DNA of 64,000 bases from Streptomyces sp. Q6. GTDB taxonomy: Bacteria > Actinomycetota > Actinomycetes > Streptomycetales > Streptomycetaceae. Shown in pieces: positions 9,482 to 17,971 of this stretch (its first letter is position 1; each line of letters starts with the position of its first letter). The notes below the pieces were generated by a model, which saw nothing but the letters and a program-made list of their open reading frames with translations, made no database searches and had not been told where the DNA came from. A program made the position numbers and the translations under genes. The stretch spans positions 5,518,001 through 5,582,000 of the forward strand of contig NZ_CP146022.1 in the NCBI RefSeq assembly GCF_036967205.1. Reading direction: 5' to 3'.

Positions 9482-10647
9482 ACGGGACCGTGAACGGGAC
9501 GCGCGAGGACCTGGCGATCGGCCGGACGCCGGAGAGCCGCCGCGAGTTCGTCGTGAAGCTGCTGTGGATCGGCATGTGGCTGGTCTTCCTCGGCGCCCCC
9601 GTCGACGACCTCCTCGACGGCGACCACGCCACCGCGGGCACCGTCTGCGGCTGGATCGGCCTGGTCGTCTTCACGCTCACGTACGTGGCCCTGGTCTTCC
9701 GGCACACCAACAGGCCCCTGGCCCGCCCCGTCGTGTACGTGATCCTCGCCGCCCTGCCCGTCCTCGCCACGGCCCTGTCCGTGACGCTCGGCGAGCCGTG
9801 GCTGGTCCTGTTCGTGTACGTCGCCGTGTCCTGCGGCGCCGTGCTGCCGATACGGCAGGCGCGGGCCATGATCCTCGCGTCCACCGCCGTGATCGTCGTC
9901 ATCGCGCTGGGGCTCGGCGCGGGCCCCGACCTCGACCTGGTCTTCCCCGCGCTGCTCGGCGGCTTCTCGATGACCGGTGTACGGCAACTGGTGCGCACGA
10001 CGAGGGAGTTGCGGGAGGCGCGGGCCCGTGTCGCGCAGCTCGCCGCGAGCGAGGAGCGGCTCCGGCTCGCCCGCGACCTGCACGATCTGCTCGGCCACTC
10101 CCTCTCCCTGATCACGCTCAAGAGCGAGCTCGCCGGACGGATGCTGCCCGCTCACCCGGACAAGGCCGCCGATCAGGTCGCCGATATCGAGAAGGTCAGC
10201 CGGCAGGCGCTCGTGGATGTGCGCGAGGCCGTCAGCGGCTACCGGCGCCCCCGCCTGGCCGCCGAACTCGCGGGCGCGCAGACCGTGCTGGCGGCGGCCG
10301 GCATCGCGGCGGAGGTGCCCTCCGAGGCGCCCGTGCTGCCCGACGCGCAGGAGGCGGCACTCGCCTGGACGCTGCGTGAGGCCGTCACCAACGTCGTACG
10401 GCACAGCCGGGCGCGGCACTGCGTCGTCGACGTCACCCGCCGCGAGACCCTCGGCGGGCCGCTCGTCGAGCTGACCGTCGAGGACGACGGCCGCGGCCCG
10501 GCGGGCGCCAGCGCGGGCAACGGCCTCACCGGTCTCGCCGAACGCCTCGCCGAGGTCGGCGGCACCCTGGAGACCGGCGCCGCGCGCGGCCGCGGCTTCC
10601 ACCTGGTGGCCCGCGTCCCGGCCGCGTCCGTAGGATCCGCCGCATGA
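9478..10647 (+). CDS. Sensor histidine kinase, HisKA_3 family (DesK/NarX-like)
   Basis: A 389-residue membrane kinase starting at GTG within the permease stop. About five hydrophobic segments fill residues 25-165 and probably form the sensor, as there is no extracytoplasmic domain. A coiled linker (RELREARARVAQLAASEERL) leads to the phospho-acceptor motif ARDLHDLLGHSLS with His202. The ATPase domain shows the N-box NVVRHS and glycine motifs DDGRGP and GNGLTGLAERL. The sensor is all-membrane and sits with an ABC exporter, so it probably responds to membrane state or to the exported compound. It phosphorylates the regulator encoded next. Confidence 0.92.
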   Translation: MNGTVNGTREDLAIGRTPESRREFVVKLLWIGMWLVFLGAPVDDLLDGDHATAGTVCGWIGLVVFTLTYVALVFRHTNRPLARPVVYVILAALPVLATALSVTLGEPWLVLFVYVAVSCGAVLPIRQARAMILASTAVIVVIALGLGAGPDLDLVFPALLGGFSMTGVRQLVRTTRELREARARVAQLAASEERLRLARDLHDLLGHSLSLITLKSELAGRMLPAHPDKAADQVADIEKVSRQALVDVREAVSGYRRPRLAAELAGAQTVLAAAGIAAEVPSEAPVLPDAQEAALAWTLREAVTNVVRHSRARHCVVDVTRRETLGGPLVELTVEDDGRGPAGASAGNGLTGLAERLAEVGGTLETGAARGRGFHLVARVPAASVGSAA

Positions 10648-11267
10648 GCACGGAGAACACGACGATCAGGGTGCTGCTCGCCGAGGACCAGTCGATGGTC
10701 CGCGAGGCGCTCGCCGCGCTGCTCGGCCTGGAGCCCGACATCGAGGTCGTCGCCCAGGCGGCACGCGGTGACGAGGTCCTGGCGGCGGCCCGCGCGCACG
10801 CGGTGGACGTGGCGCTCCTCGACATCGAGATGCCGGGCTGCACGGGCATCGAGGCGGCCGCCGAACTGCACGCGGAGATGCCGGAGTTGAAGGTCGTCGT
10901 GCTCACCACGTTCGGTCGCCCCGGCTATCTGCGCAGCGCCATGGAGGCGGGCGCGGCCGCGTTCCTCGTCAAGGACGCCCCCGCCTCCCAGCTGGCGGAG
11001 GCCGTCCGCAAGGTCCTCGCGGGGGAGCGCGTCATCGACCCGACGCTCGCCGCGGCGGCGCTCGCGGAGGGCGCGAACCCGCTCACGGACCGCGAGCGCG
11101 AGGTCCTGCGCGCGGCGGCGGACGGCAGCACCAACGCCGAACTGGCCCTCGCCCTGAACCTCTCCCAGGGCACGGTCCGCAACTACCTGTCCGTGGCGAT
11201 CCAGAAACTGGCGGTCCGCAACCGGGCGGAGGCGGTACGGGTCGCGCAGGAGAAGGGCTGGCTGTGA
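10644..11267 (+). CDS. NarL/LuxR-family response regulator
   Basis: A 207-residue regulator. The receiver domain has acidic residues in LLAEDQS, phospho-acceptor Asp60 in VALLDIEMP and the conserved Lys in FLVKDAP. The C-terminal LuxR helix-turn-helix (LTDREREVLRAAADG to GTVRNYLS, about 147-190) binds DNA. The ATG overlaps the kinase stop, which marks it as the cognate partner. A likely target is the 16-bp dyad at 7752-7787 in front of the operon, giving autoregulation of the exporter. Confidence 0.93.
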   Translation: MSTENTTIRVLLAEDQSMVREALAALLGLEPDIEVVAQAARGDEVLAAARAHAVDVALLDIEMPGCTGIEAAAELHAEMPELKVVVLTTFGRPGYLRSAMEAGAAAFLVKDAPASQLAEAVRKVLAGERVIDPTLAAAALAEGANPLTDREREVLRAAADGSTNAELALALNLSQGTVRNYLSVAIQKLAVRNRAEAVRVAQEKGWL

Positions 11268-11268
11268 G

Positions 11269-11307
11269 CCCTTCCCGACTCCCGGACGGGCGGTAGCCCG
11301 AAGGGCC
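11269..11307. terminator. Possible terminator between convergent genes
   Basis: CCCTTC and GAAGGG bracket a GC-rich interior in the 44-bp gap between the response regulator and the SirB1-like gene. The stem is short and interrupted, so this is tentative. Confidence 0.35.
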
Positions 11308-11311
11308 GGGT

Positions 11312-12154
11312 CTAGTTCAGCATCGCGCGCGCCGCCCGCGCCTGCCCGAGCACCTGCTCGGCCGCCGCCGCGTCCACCGTCGCCACGACCTCCGCGTACG
11401 CCTCCAGCTCGACGGCCCCGGTCACGAAGTCACCGCGCTGCACGAGCAGTTGGGCCCGCTCGTACCGCAGCCGCGCCGGATGCGACGGCAGCAGCAGGGA
11501 CAGCTCGACGGCCCACAGCGACACATCGGACCGCTCGGGCCGGGTCGCCGCCCACGCCCGGACGTTGTTCAGGATCCGCAGCACGACCTCCAGCGGATCG
11601 GCGGGCGTGAGCATCGACGGATCGAGGGGAGCGCCCGTGGCCCCGGCCACCAGCAGCTCCGTGTCGGGCCCGCTGAGCACCCGCCCGCCGGCGAACGGAT
11701 CGGCGAGCACCTGGTCCTGCGGTGGACCGAACCCGACGACGAAGTGCCCCGGCAGCGCGACCCCGTACACCGGGGCCCCGGCCCGCCGCGCGACCTCCAT
11801 CCACACCACCGAGAGCAGGATCGGCAGCCCGCGCCGCCGCCGCACGACCTCGTGCAGCAGCGACGACTCCAGTCGCTGGTAGTCGCCGGGCGTCCCGTGG
11901 AAGCCGAGCCGCGCACCGAGCAGCTCGCCCAGCGCGGTGGCCCAGGACCTGGGCCCGCCCGGACGGAACGGCAACTGCCCGGCCAGCTCGTCCAGTTCGA
12001 TCTCCACCGCGTCCATGCCGGCCTCGTCGAGGCCGCCGTCCGCCTGTGCCGCCAGCAGCAGGCACAGCTGCGCCAGATCGGGCCGCTCGGCCCGCGCCTC
12101 CTCGGCGAACCGACGGCGAAGTTCCCCGGAGCGGGGGGAAAGGTGGGGGGACAT
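11312..12154 (-). CDS. SirB1/transglutaminase-like family protein
   Basis: A 280-residue cytoplasmic protein related to the SirB1 N-terminal (transglutaminase-like core 2) family. Typical features are LLHEVVRRRRGLPILLSVVWMEVARRAG in its core (residues about 100-127), then the GHFVVGF segment. The C-terminus is helical and TPR-like, with LRYERAQLLVQRGDF. The biochemical role in actinobacteria is unknown. The start at MSPHLSPRSG was chosen because GAGG lies about 8 nt upstream and the homologous region begins there; an in-frame ATG at 12217 would overlap the upstream GNAT gene. It lies 37 bp downstream of that gene, probably in one transcript. Confidence 0.8.
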   Translation of the reverse strand: MSPHLSPRSGELRRRFAEEARAERPDLAQLCLLLAAQADGGLDEAGMDAVEIELDELAGQLPFRPGGPRSWATALGELLGARLGFHGTPGDYQRLESSLLHEVVRRRRGLPILLSVVWMEVARRAGAPVYGVALPGHFVVGFGPPQDQVLADPFAGGRVLSGPDTELLVAGATGAPLDPSMLTPADPLEVVLRILNNVRAWAATRPERSDVSLWAVELSLLLPSHPARLRYERAQLLVQRGDFVTGAVELEAYAEVVATVDAAAAEQVLGQARAARAMLN

Positions 12155-12191
12155 ACGTGCCTCGTGCCCTCTCAGACCGATCGATAGCGGG

Positions 12192-13256
12192 TCAGCCGCC
12201 GCGCCGTTCCGGAGCACGGTAGTGGTGATAAGCGTGATGTGTGGCGAAACCCATCCGCTCGTACAGGGCGCGCGCCGCGTCGTTGTCGCTCTCCACCTGG
12301 AGCCAGGCCGCCGACGCGCCCTCGTCGAGCGCCCGCCGCGCCAGCGCTGTCATGACCCGCGTCGCGAGCCCCCGACGCCGCTGCGCGGGGTCGACCTCGA
12401 CAGCGGCGAACCCGGCCCACCGCCCGTCGACCACACACCGCCCGATCGCCGCGGGCACCTCGCCCTCGCCGGGCACGGTCGCGAACCACACCGAGGGCCC
12501 GGCGCACAGCACCTTCCGCGCGACCTCGTCCGCACCCTTGCGCTGGTAGCGCCCCAGCCACGCCTCCCCGGGCTCCCGGCTCAGGACCACCCCGGGATCG
12601 TCCGCCGCGTCGCCGATCGGCGCGAGCGCCGCGATCCGCAGCTCGGCACTCACCTCCCGCACCCAGCCGCGCGCCTCCAACTCGGCGCAGAGCACTTCCT
12701 GCGTCCCCCGCGCCCCGGTCGCCGTCTGCGCGTACGCGGGCAGCCCCCGGTCCTCGTACCACTTCTGTACGTGGGCGAGCGCGTCGTCGAGCGGACGGCC
12801 CGGGTCGCCCAGGGGCAGCACGGAGTTGGCGCGGCGCGTGAAGCCCTGGCGCCGTCCGGCCCCGGGCCCGTCCTGGAAGGCGGCCCGCAGCTCCCACTCG
12901 CCCAGGGGCTCGCGCTCGATCGGCTGCCAGGCCCGCGAGGCGATCCGCGCGAGCTCCGGATACGTCGCCGAGGGCCCCCGGCGACGCGCCGGCTCGGCCG
13001 GGACGACCTTCCCGGCGACCAGCGACGACTCGTCGATCGCGACCCGCTCGCCGCCCCTGCGTGTGATGAGCAGCACACCGTCGTTCCACGATGTGAGAAC
13101 TCCGACGGTGTCGGTGAACATCCGACCCGCGGGGCCCTCCTCACTCACCCGTCGCACGGACACACGTTTTCCCACGTCAGCGCCGGTGATACGGACTTCG
13201 AGCCGTCCGCCCGCAGTGAATTCCACAGCTCGGTCCACCCCTCCTGTTCGGATCAT
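12192..13256 (-). CDS. GNAT family N-acetyltransferase
   Basis: A 354-residue protein. An N-terminal region with small beta-barrel character (about residues 15-85, RVSVRRVSEEGPAG ... LLITRRGGE) is followed by a C-terminal GNAT domain. The acetyl-CoA loop is seen in VDPAQRRRGLATRVM (R/Q-x-x-G-x-G/A type) and the end in ALYERMGFATHHAYHHYR. The two-part architecture suggests a tandem or fused GNAT. The substrate is unknown. The gene is divergent from fdxA with a 110-bp shared upstream region. Confidence 0.85.
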   Translation of the reverse strand: MIRTGGVDRAVEFTAGGRLEVRITGADVGKRVSVRRVSEEGPAGRMFTDTVGVLTSWNDGVLLITRRGGERVAIDESSLVAGKVVPAEPARRRGPSATYPELARIASRAWQPIEREPLGEWELRAAFQDGPGAGRRQGFTRRANSVLPLGDPGRPLDDALAHVQKWYEDRGLPAYAQTATGARGTQEVLCAELEARGWVREVSAELRIAALAPIGDAADDPGVVLSREPGEAWLGRYQRKGADEVARKVLCAGPSVWFATVPGEGEVPAAIGRCVVDGRWAGFAAVEVDPAQRRRGLATRVMTALARRALDEGASAAWLQVESDNDAARALYERMGFATHHAYHHYRAPERRGG

Positions 13257-13366
13257 GCCCAGGAACGGAGATACTAGGGGCGGGCATCGACGACGCCGCG
13301 CTCCCGCGCGCCAGGCGGCGGAGCCTGTGGAGGCCCGCCAGCGCCCTATCGAGGAGGAACGACAGC

Positions 13367-13687
13367 GTGACCTACGTCATCGCGCAGCCTTGTGTCGACG
13401 TCAAGGACAAGGCGTGCATCGAGGAGTGCCCGGTCGACTGCATCTACGAGGGCTCCCGGTCCTTGTACATCCACCCGGACGAATGCGTCGACTGTGGTGC
13501 CTGTGAGCCGGTCTGCCCGGTCGAGGCGATCTTCTACGAGGACGACACTCCGGAGGAGTGGAAGGACTACTACAAGGCGAACGTCGAGTTCTTCGACGAG
13601 CTCGGTTCGCCCGGTGGTGCCTCGAAGATGGGCCTGATCGAGAAGGACCACCCGTTCATCGCCGCGCTGCCGCCGCAGAACCAGTAA
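13367..13687 (+). CDS. fdxA: Ferredoxin, [3Fe-4S][4Fe-4S] seven-iron type
   Basis: A 106-residue electron carrier. Cys9, Cys17, Cys21 and Cys25 lie in the first half and the second motif is CVDCGACEPVCP with Cys40, 43, 46 and 50. This is the pattern of actinobacterial 7Fe ferredoxins (FdxA/FdxC). The C-terminal extension after residue 55 is typical. GTG start with GAGGAGG upstream. A strong hairpin at 13720-13754 ends the gene before dapC. The position next to dapC matches the fdxC-dapC pair known in mycobacteria. Confidence 0.94.
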   Translation: MTYVIAQPCVDVKDKACIEECPVDCIYEGSRSLYIHPDECVDCGACEPVCPVEAIFYEDDTPEEWKDYYKANVEFFDELGSPGGASKMGLIEKDHPFIAALPPQNQ

Positions 13688-13719
13688 TTCCGCAGTAGCG
13701 GTACGCACAGGCGCTGCCC

Positions 13720-13754
13720 CGGTCCCGTACGGCTTCGACTGCCGTACGGGACCG
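13720..13754 (+). terminator. Terminator after fdxA
   Basis: Perfect 14-bp stem (CGGTCCCGTACGGC and complement) with a 7-nt loop, 33 nt after the fdxA stop and 36 nt before the dapC start. It could also attenuate read-through into dapC. Confidence 0.7.
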
Positions 13755-13790
13755 TGGCATGTGTCCATCACGAGGAAAGTGAGCCCTCAG

Positions 13791-14909
13791 GTGTCCGCAG
13801 TCCCAGCCCCCATCGACCGCCTCCCCGCGTTCCCGTGGGACAAGCTCGAGCCGTACAAGAAGACGGCGGCGGCGCACCCGGACGGCATCGTCGACCTCTC
13901 CGTCGGCACGCCGGTCGACGCGGTGCCTGAGCTGATCCAGAAGGCGCTGGTCGACGCCGCGAACTCGCCCGGCTACCCGACGGTGTGGGGCACGCCCGAG
14001 CTGCGCGACGCGCTGGTCTCCTGGTGCGAACGCCGCCTCGGCGCCCGGGACCTGACGCATCGCAACGTCCTGCCGGTGGTCGGCTCCAAGGAACTGGTCG
14101 CCTGGCTCCCGACGCAGCTGGGCCTCGGTCCGGGCACCGCGACGTCCAAAGACGTGGTCGCCTACCCGCGCCTCGCCTACCCGACGTACGAGGTCGGCGC
14201 CCGCCTGGCCCGCGCCGAGTACGTGGCGTACGACGATCCGACGGAACTCGACCCGGCCGGCATCAAGCTCCTGTGGCTGAACTCCCCGTCGAACCCGACG
14301 GGCCGGGTGCTGGCCAAGGACGAGCTCACCCGCATCGTGGCCTGGGCGCGCGAGCACGGCATCCTGATCTTCTCGGACGAGTGCTACATCGAGCTGGGCT
14401 GGGAGGCCGACCCGGTCTCCGTCCTGCACCCGGACGTCAACGGCGGCTCGTACGAGGGCCTGGTCTCCGTCCACTCGCTCTCCAAGCGCTCGAACCTGGC
14501 GGGCTACCGCGCGGCGTTCCTCGCGGGCGACGCGGCGGTCCTCGGCCCGCTCCTGGAGATCCGCAAGCACGGCGGCATGATGACGTCGGCCCCGACGCAG
14601 GCGGCGGTCGTCGCGGCGCTCGGCGACGACGCCCACGTCCACGAGCAGCGTGAGCGCTACGCGGCCCGTCGGGAGCAGCTGCGCGCCGCGCTCGTACGGC
14701 ACGGCTTCCGCATCGAGCACAGCGAGGCGAGCCTGTACCTGTGGGCGACCCGCGACGAGTCCTGCTGGGACACGGTCGCCCACCTCGCGGAGCTCGGCAT
14801 CCTGGTGGCGCCGGGCGACTTCTACGGCGAGGCGGGCGGGAACTTCGTCCGCGTGGCCCTGACCGCGACGGACGAGCGGGTCGCCGCGGCGGTCGAGCGC
14901 CTCGGCTGA
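13791..14909 (+). CDS. dapC: Succinyldiaminopimelate transaminase (lysine/DAP pathway)
   Basis: A 372-residue class I/II aminotransferase that uses pyridoxal phosphate to convert N-succinyl-2-amino-6-ketopimelate to N-succinyl-LL-DAP. The cofactor Lys is Lys232 in SLSKRSNLAGYR. NSPSNPTG and the SDECYIELGW segment are fold-type I hallmarks. GTG 13791 was chosen because homologous sequence (APIDRLPAFPWDKL) begins right after it. It works in the same pathway as dapE, 1.9 kb downstream, supplying peptidoglycan precursors and lysine. Confidence 0.92.
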   Translation: MSAVPAPIDRLPAFPWDKLEPYKKTAAAHPDGIVDLSVGTPVDAVPELIQKALVDAANSPGYPTVWGTPELRDALVSWCERRLGARDLTHRNVLPVVGSKELVAWLPTQLGLGPGTATSKDVVAYPRLAYPTYEVGARLARAEYVAYDDPTELDPAGIKLLWLNSPSNPTGRVLAKDELTRIVAWAREHGILIFSDECYIELGWEADPVSVLHPDVNGGSYEGLVSVHSLSKRSNLAGYRAAFLAGDAAVLGPLLEIRKHGGMMTSAPTQAAVVAALGDDAHVHEQRERYAARREQLRAALVRHGFRIEHSEASLYLWATRDESCWDTVAHLAELGILVAPGDFYGEAGGNFVRVALTATDERVAAAVERLG

Positions 14910-14930
14910 GCGGAAGCGGTCGGACGGAAA

Positions 14931-14970
14931 ACCGGGGTGCCCGGAGCTCAGGAGCTCCGGGCACCCCGGT
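14931..14970. terminator. Bidirectional terminator after dapC
   Basis: Perfect 18-bp stem (ACCGGGGTGCCCGGAGCT and complement) with a 4-nt loop, between convergent dapC and the secreted-protein gene. Confidence 0.85.
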
Positions 14971-14987
14971 GGTGCGAGAGGCGGCGA

Positions 14988-15452
14988 TCAGCCGAGCGGC
15001 AGGCCCTTGACCGGCAGCTGGTCGGTCGGCAGGCCGCCCTGGGTGAGCGAGTCGGTCGGCAGACCGCCGCCCGCGACCGGCACGCCGTCCTTGGTCGCCG
15101 TCCCGGCCGTCTCGCCGAGCACGTCACCCGTGCTGCCGGCCAGCTCGCCCGCGGCCTTCTGCGCGGCCGGCGTGGCGGTCTTGGCGCCCTTGCCGACCGC
15201 CTTGCCCGCCGTCGGCACGGCCTTCTTGACGGCCTTGCTGCCGGTGTCGCCCGCGAGACCGCTGACGTTCTGAGCCGCACCGTCCACGGTGTTGCCCAGG
15301 CCCGCGCCGTCCAGGGCGGTCACGCCACCCAGGTCGGGGGCGGCCGGGAGCTCGGCGGCGCCAGCGGAGCCGGCCGCACCGACCACGGGCGCCGCTCCCG
15401 CCGCGACGAGCAGCGCGACACGGGCGATCCGGCGGGTCAGGGGGAGGGACAT
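14988..15452 (-). CDS. Secreted Ala/Gly-rich protein of unknown function (154 aa)
   Basis: A Sec signal peptide is clear: basic LTRR, a hydrophobic core (VALLVAAGAAPVVGAAG) and a likely cut after AGA near residue 32. The mature part is low complexity, rich in Ala, Gly, Thr and Lys, with SKAVKKAVPTAGKAVGKGAK and a C-terminal GGLPTDSLTQGGLPTDQLP duplication. No enzyme motif is visible. Similar small secreted proteins of unknown role are common in Streptomyces. It stands alone with its own promoter. Confidence 0.7.
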   Translation of the reverse strand: MSLPLTRRIARVALLVAAGAAPVVGAAGSAGAAELPAAPDLGGVTALDGAGLGNTVDGAAQNVSGLAGDTGSKAVKKAVPTAGKAVGKGAKTATPAAQKAAGELAGSTGDVLGETAGTATKDGVPVAGGGLPTDSLTQGGLPTDQLPVKGLPLG

Positions 15453-15483
15453 GATGCTCCTTAGACGGGAGAGAACTTGGGTC

Positions 15484-15523
15484 GTCCGACCGCCTCACGG
15501 CTCGGGCCGCTCGGCGGTCGGAC
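15484..15523. other. 5'-leader hairpin in a 312-bp gene-free stretch (15453-15764)
   Basis: An 11-bp inverted repeat (GTCCGACCGCC ... GGCGGTCGGAC, 18-nt loop) lies in the predicted untranslated leader of the secreted-protein gene. The rest of 15453-15764 holds the promoter noted separately and the 3' end of the upstream lysozyme-like gene; no further coding signal was seen. Confidence 0.4.
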
Positions 15524-15592
15524 GCCGTGACAACAGCCCCAAGGCCCAGGAAGGTTGCGGGTCCCCGACGTAAAGGGTTGGCAATGCGTCGC

Positions 15593-15621
15593 ATTATCGG
15601 CTCCGGATAAAAACGGGCAAA
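15593..15621 (-). promoter_or_regulatory. Vegetative-type promoter for the secreted-protein gene
   Basis: On the minus strand TTTGCC (15616-15621) and GATAAT (15593-15598) are separated by 17 nt. GATAAT matches five of six consensus -10 positions. This would give a leader of roughly 130 nt containing the 15484-15523 hairpin. Confidence 0.5.
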
Positions 15622-15764
15622 CGCCACCCGTTCCGGACCCCTGAGAATCCCCTACAGCCCTTTGCCGCCAAGGGATTCGCGGAGCGCGCCGCGGCGGGCG
15701 CGAAAAGTCGCCCGCGGGGTCACCCGCGCATGATCCACGTGCCCCGATCGAGTGAGGGCCCGCA

Positions 15765-16715
15765 CTACTGCCCAGTGACGATTCGGACCTCGGCGACCGA
15801 CGTCGAGGCCGCGGGACCGGATCCCGTGCCGGCCGCCGCGGACGCCTCGCGCCACTCGCTGCTGCCTTCCTTCCCCGAACCGCCCGCGCTCCACTCGTGA
15901 CCCGCGTAGGAGACGCGTTCGATGCGCAACGCGGACGAGTTGGCCACGGCCCACTGCGCCAGCTCCCAGCCGCGCTGCCGCTCCCCGCCCTCCGCGGAGT
16001 CGACGGTCGACGGCACGGGGACACGGACGGAACGCCCGCCCCGGTGCGCCGACGGCGCCACGCCCTTGCCGAAGTCCCGTACGAGCGCGGCCTTCACCTG
16101 CGCCGGATCGCCGGCCCGCGCGCCCTCCGCGCCGCTCGGCCGCCCCTCGCAGGTCAGGGACGCCGCGGCCCGCCCGGTCAGCGAGGCGGACAGCAGCGTG
16201 GCGTCCGGCTCGTGCTTGGCGTACGCCTGCGGATAGCCGCTGCGCTGCACGCGCTGCGCCGCCACCGTCAGCGGGAGCCGCGAGTAGCCGGGGATCTTGT
16301 CCAGGTGCGCGTAGAACCGGTCCGCCGCGTACACCGGGTCCATGATCTGTTTCTCGCTGCCCCAGCCCTCCGAGGGCCGCTGCTGGAACAGGCCGAGGGA
16401 ATCCCGGTCGCCATGGCGGATGTTGCGCAGCCCGGACTCCTGGAGCGCGGTCGCGAGGGCGATCGTGACGGCCCGCTCGGGCATGCCGCGCGAGGTGCCG
16501 ACGGCGGCGATCGTCGCCGCGTTCACCGCCTGCTCGGAGGTGAACTCGTAGGACGCCCCGTCCCCGTTGGCGGAGACGACCACGCATCTCGGCGTGGCGC
16601 GGCCACCGGTGGCGTACTGGACGGCCACATACGTGGCCACGGCGAGCAGCACGACCGCGGCCGCGCCGATGCGCAGGAGGCGGCCGCGCCGGACGAGGGT
16701 GGGGGGCTCAGGCAC
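15765..16715 (-). CDS. Membrane-anchored lysozyme-fold (lytic transglycosylase-like) protein
   Basis: A 316-residue protein with an N-terminal signal anchor (about residues 13-34) and an extracytoplasmic domain. The sequence ALATALQESGLRN, with the candidate catalytic Glu93, followed by DSLGLFQQRPSEGWG and YAADRFY, is the lysozyme-superfamily signature of a Streptomyces-specific secreted family. The C-terminal ~130 residues include a segment resembling a short repeat domain (RGWELAQWAVANSSALRIERV). It would act on peptidoglycan outside the membrane; activity is inferred. It is divergent from dapE. Confidence 0.75.
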   Translation of the reverse strand: MPEPPTLVRRGRLLRIGAAAVVLLAVATYVAVQYATGGRATPRCVVVSANGDGASYEFTSEQAVNAATIAAVGTSRGMPERAVTIALATALQESGLRNIRHGDRDSLGLFQQRPSEGWGSEKQIMDPVYAADRFYAHLDKIPGYSRLPLTVAAQRVQRSGYPQAYAKHEPDATLLSASLTGRAAASLTCEGRPSGAEGARAGDPAQVKAALVRDFGKGVAPSAHRGGRSVRVPVPSTVDSAEGGERQRGWELAQWAVANSSALRIERVSYAGHEWSAGGSGKEGSSEWREASAAAGTGSGPAASTSVAEVRIVTGQ

Positions 16716-16773
16716 GCGTCCAAGGTACTGGAGGCCGCTGAGAAGGGGGACAGGCCTGTCGTCGCACGGGCGA

Positions 16774-16786
16774 TAGGGTCGACGGC
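16774..16786 (+). promoter_or_regulatory. Leaderless-type -10 element of dapE
   Basis: TAGGGT at 16774-16779 ends 7 nt before the dapE ATG with no ribosome site between. A perfect 12-bp palindrome, GACAGGCCTGTC at 16749-16760, lies just upstream where a -35 or operator would be. Confidence 0.4.
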
Positions 16787-17869
16787 ATGGACCGCACGCC
16801 TCTTGACCTCACCCAGGACGCCGCCCTTCTCACCGCCCAGCTGGTCGACTTCCCCTCGCCCAGCGGCAGCGAGAAAGAGCTCGCCGACGCCGTCGAGGCG
16901 GCACTGCGCGCCCTGCCGCACCTCACGGTCGACCGCCACGGCAACAACGTGGTGGCGCGCACGCACCTCGGCCGTGCCGAGCGGGTCATCCTCGCGGGCC
17001 ACATCGACACCGTCCCGATCGCCGACAACGTCCCCTCGCGCCTCGACGAGAACGGCGTGCTGTGGGGCTGCGGCACGAGCGACATGAAGTCGGGCGTCGC
17101 GGTCCAGCTCCGTATCGCCCAGACGATCACGGAGCCCAACCGCGACCTCACGTTCGTCTTCTACGACAACGAAGAGGTCGCCGCGCACCTGAACGGACTC
17201 GGCCACGTGGCCGACGCCCACCCCGACTGGCTGGAGGGCGACTTCGCCATCCTCCTGGAGGGCACCGAGGGCGAGGTCGAGGGCGGCTGCCAGGGCACGC
17301 TGCGCGTCATCCTGAGGACGAAGGGCGAGCGGGCGCACTCCGCGCGCGCGTGGATGGGGAAGAACGCCATCCACGCGGCGTCCCCCATCCTGGAGAAGCT
17401 CGCCGCCTACGAGCCGCGCAAGCCGGTCGTCGACGGGCTTCGGTTCCACGAGGGCCTGAACGCCGTGCGCGTCGAGGGCTTCGTCGCCACGAACGTCATC
17501 CCCGACGACTGCGCGGTGACGGTCAACTTCCGCTACGCGCCGGACCGTTCGATGGAGGAGGCCGAGCGGTTCGTCCGTGACTTCTTCGCCGACTGCCCGA
17601 TCGACGAGTTCATCGTGGACGACCACACCGGTGGCGCGCGCCCCGGCCTCACGCACCCCGTCGCCGCCGCCTTCATGGCCGCCGTCGGCGGCGAGGCCCG
17701 CCCCAAGTTCGGCTGGACGGACGTCTCCCGCTTCAGCGCGCTCGGCGTCCCCGCGGTGAACTACGGCCCCGGCAACCCGATCTACGCCCACAAGATCGAC
17801 GAGCGCGTCGACACCGCGCTCATCCTGGAGGCGGAGAAGCGCCTCGCCGCCTGGCTCACGGCCTCCTGA
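16787..17869 (+). CDS. dapE: Succinyl-diaminopimelate desuccinylase
   Basis: A 360-residue M20 metallopeptidase that hydrolyses N-succinyl-LL-DAP to LL-DAP and succinate. Metal-site residues are visible: His72 and Asp74 in AGHIDTVP, Asp99 in GTSDMK, and the Glu pair in YDNEEV near residue 129. The dimerisation lid follows in GTLRVILRTKGERAHSARAW. The length is typical of actinobacterial DapE. The likely leaderless start leaves the ATG at 16787 as the only sensible choice. It works with dapC in the same pathway. Confidence 0.93.
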   Translation: MDRTPLDLTQDAALLTAQLVDFPSPSGSEKELADAVEAALRALPHLTVDRHGNNVVARTHLGRAERVILAGHIDTVPIADNVPSRLDENGVLWGCGTSDMKSGVAVQLRIAQTITEPNRDLTFVFYDNEEVAAHLNGLGHVADAHPDWLEGDFAILLEGTEGEVEGGCQGTLRVILRTKGERAHSARAWMGKNAIHAASPILEKLAAYEPRKPVVDGLRFHEGLNAVRVEGFVATNVIPDDCAVTVNFRYAPDRSMEEAERFVRDFFADCPIDEFIVDDHTGGARPGLTHPVAAAFMAAVGGEARPKFGWTDVSRFSALGVPAVNYGPGNPIYAHKIDERVDTALILEAEKRLAAWLTAS

Positions 17870-17971
17870 TCCTCCGACTCCCGATACGCCGGGGTCCCGC
17901 GCTTGTAACCCGCGTAGACCTACCCTTGCTCTACGTAAGCGCGTGATTCCTGCGCATGGAGGGAGCAGACG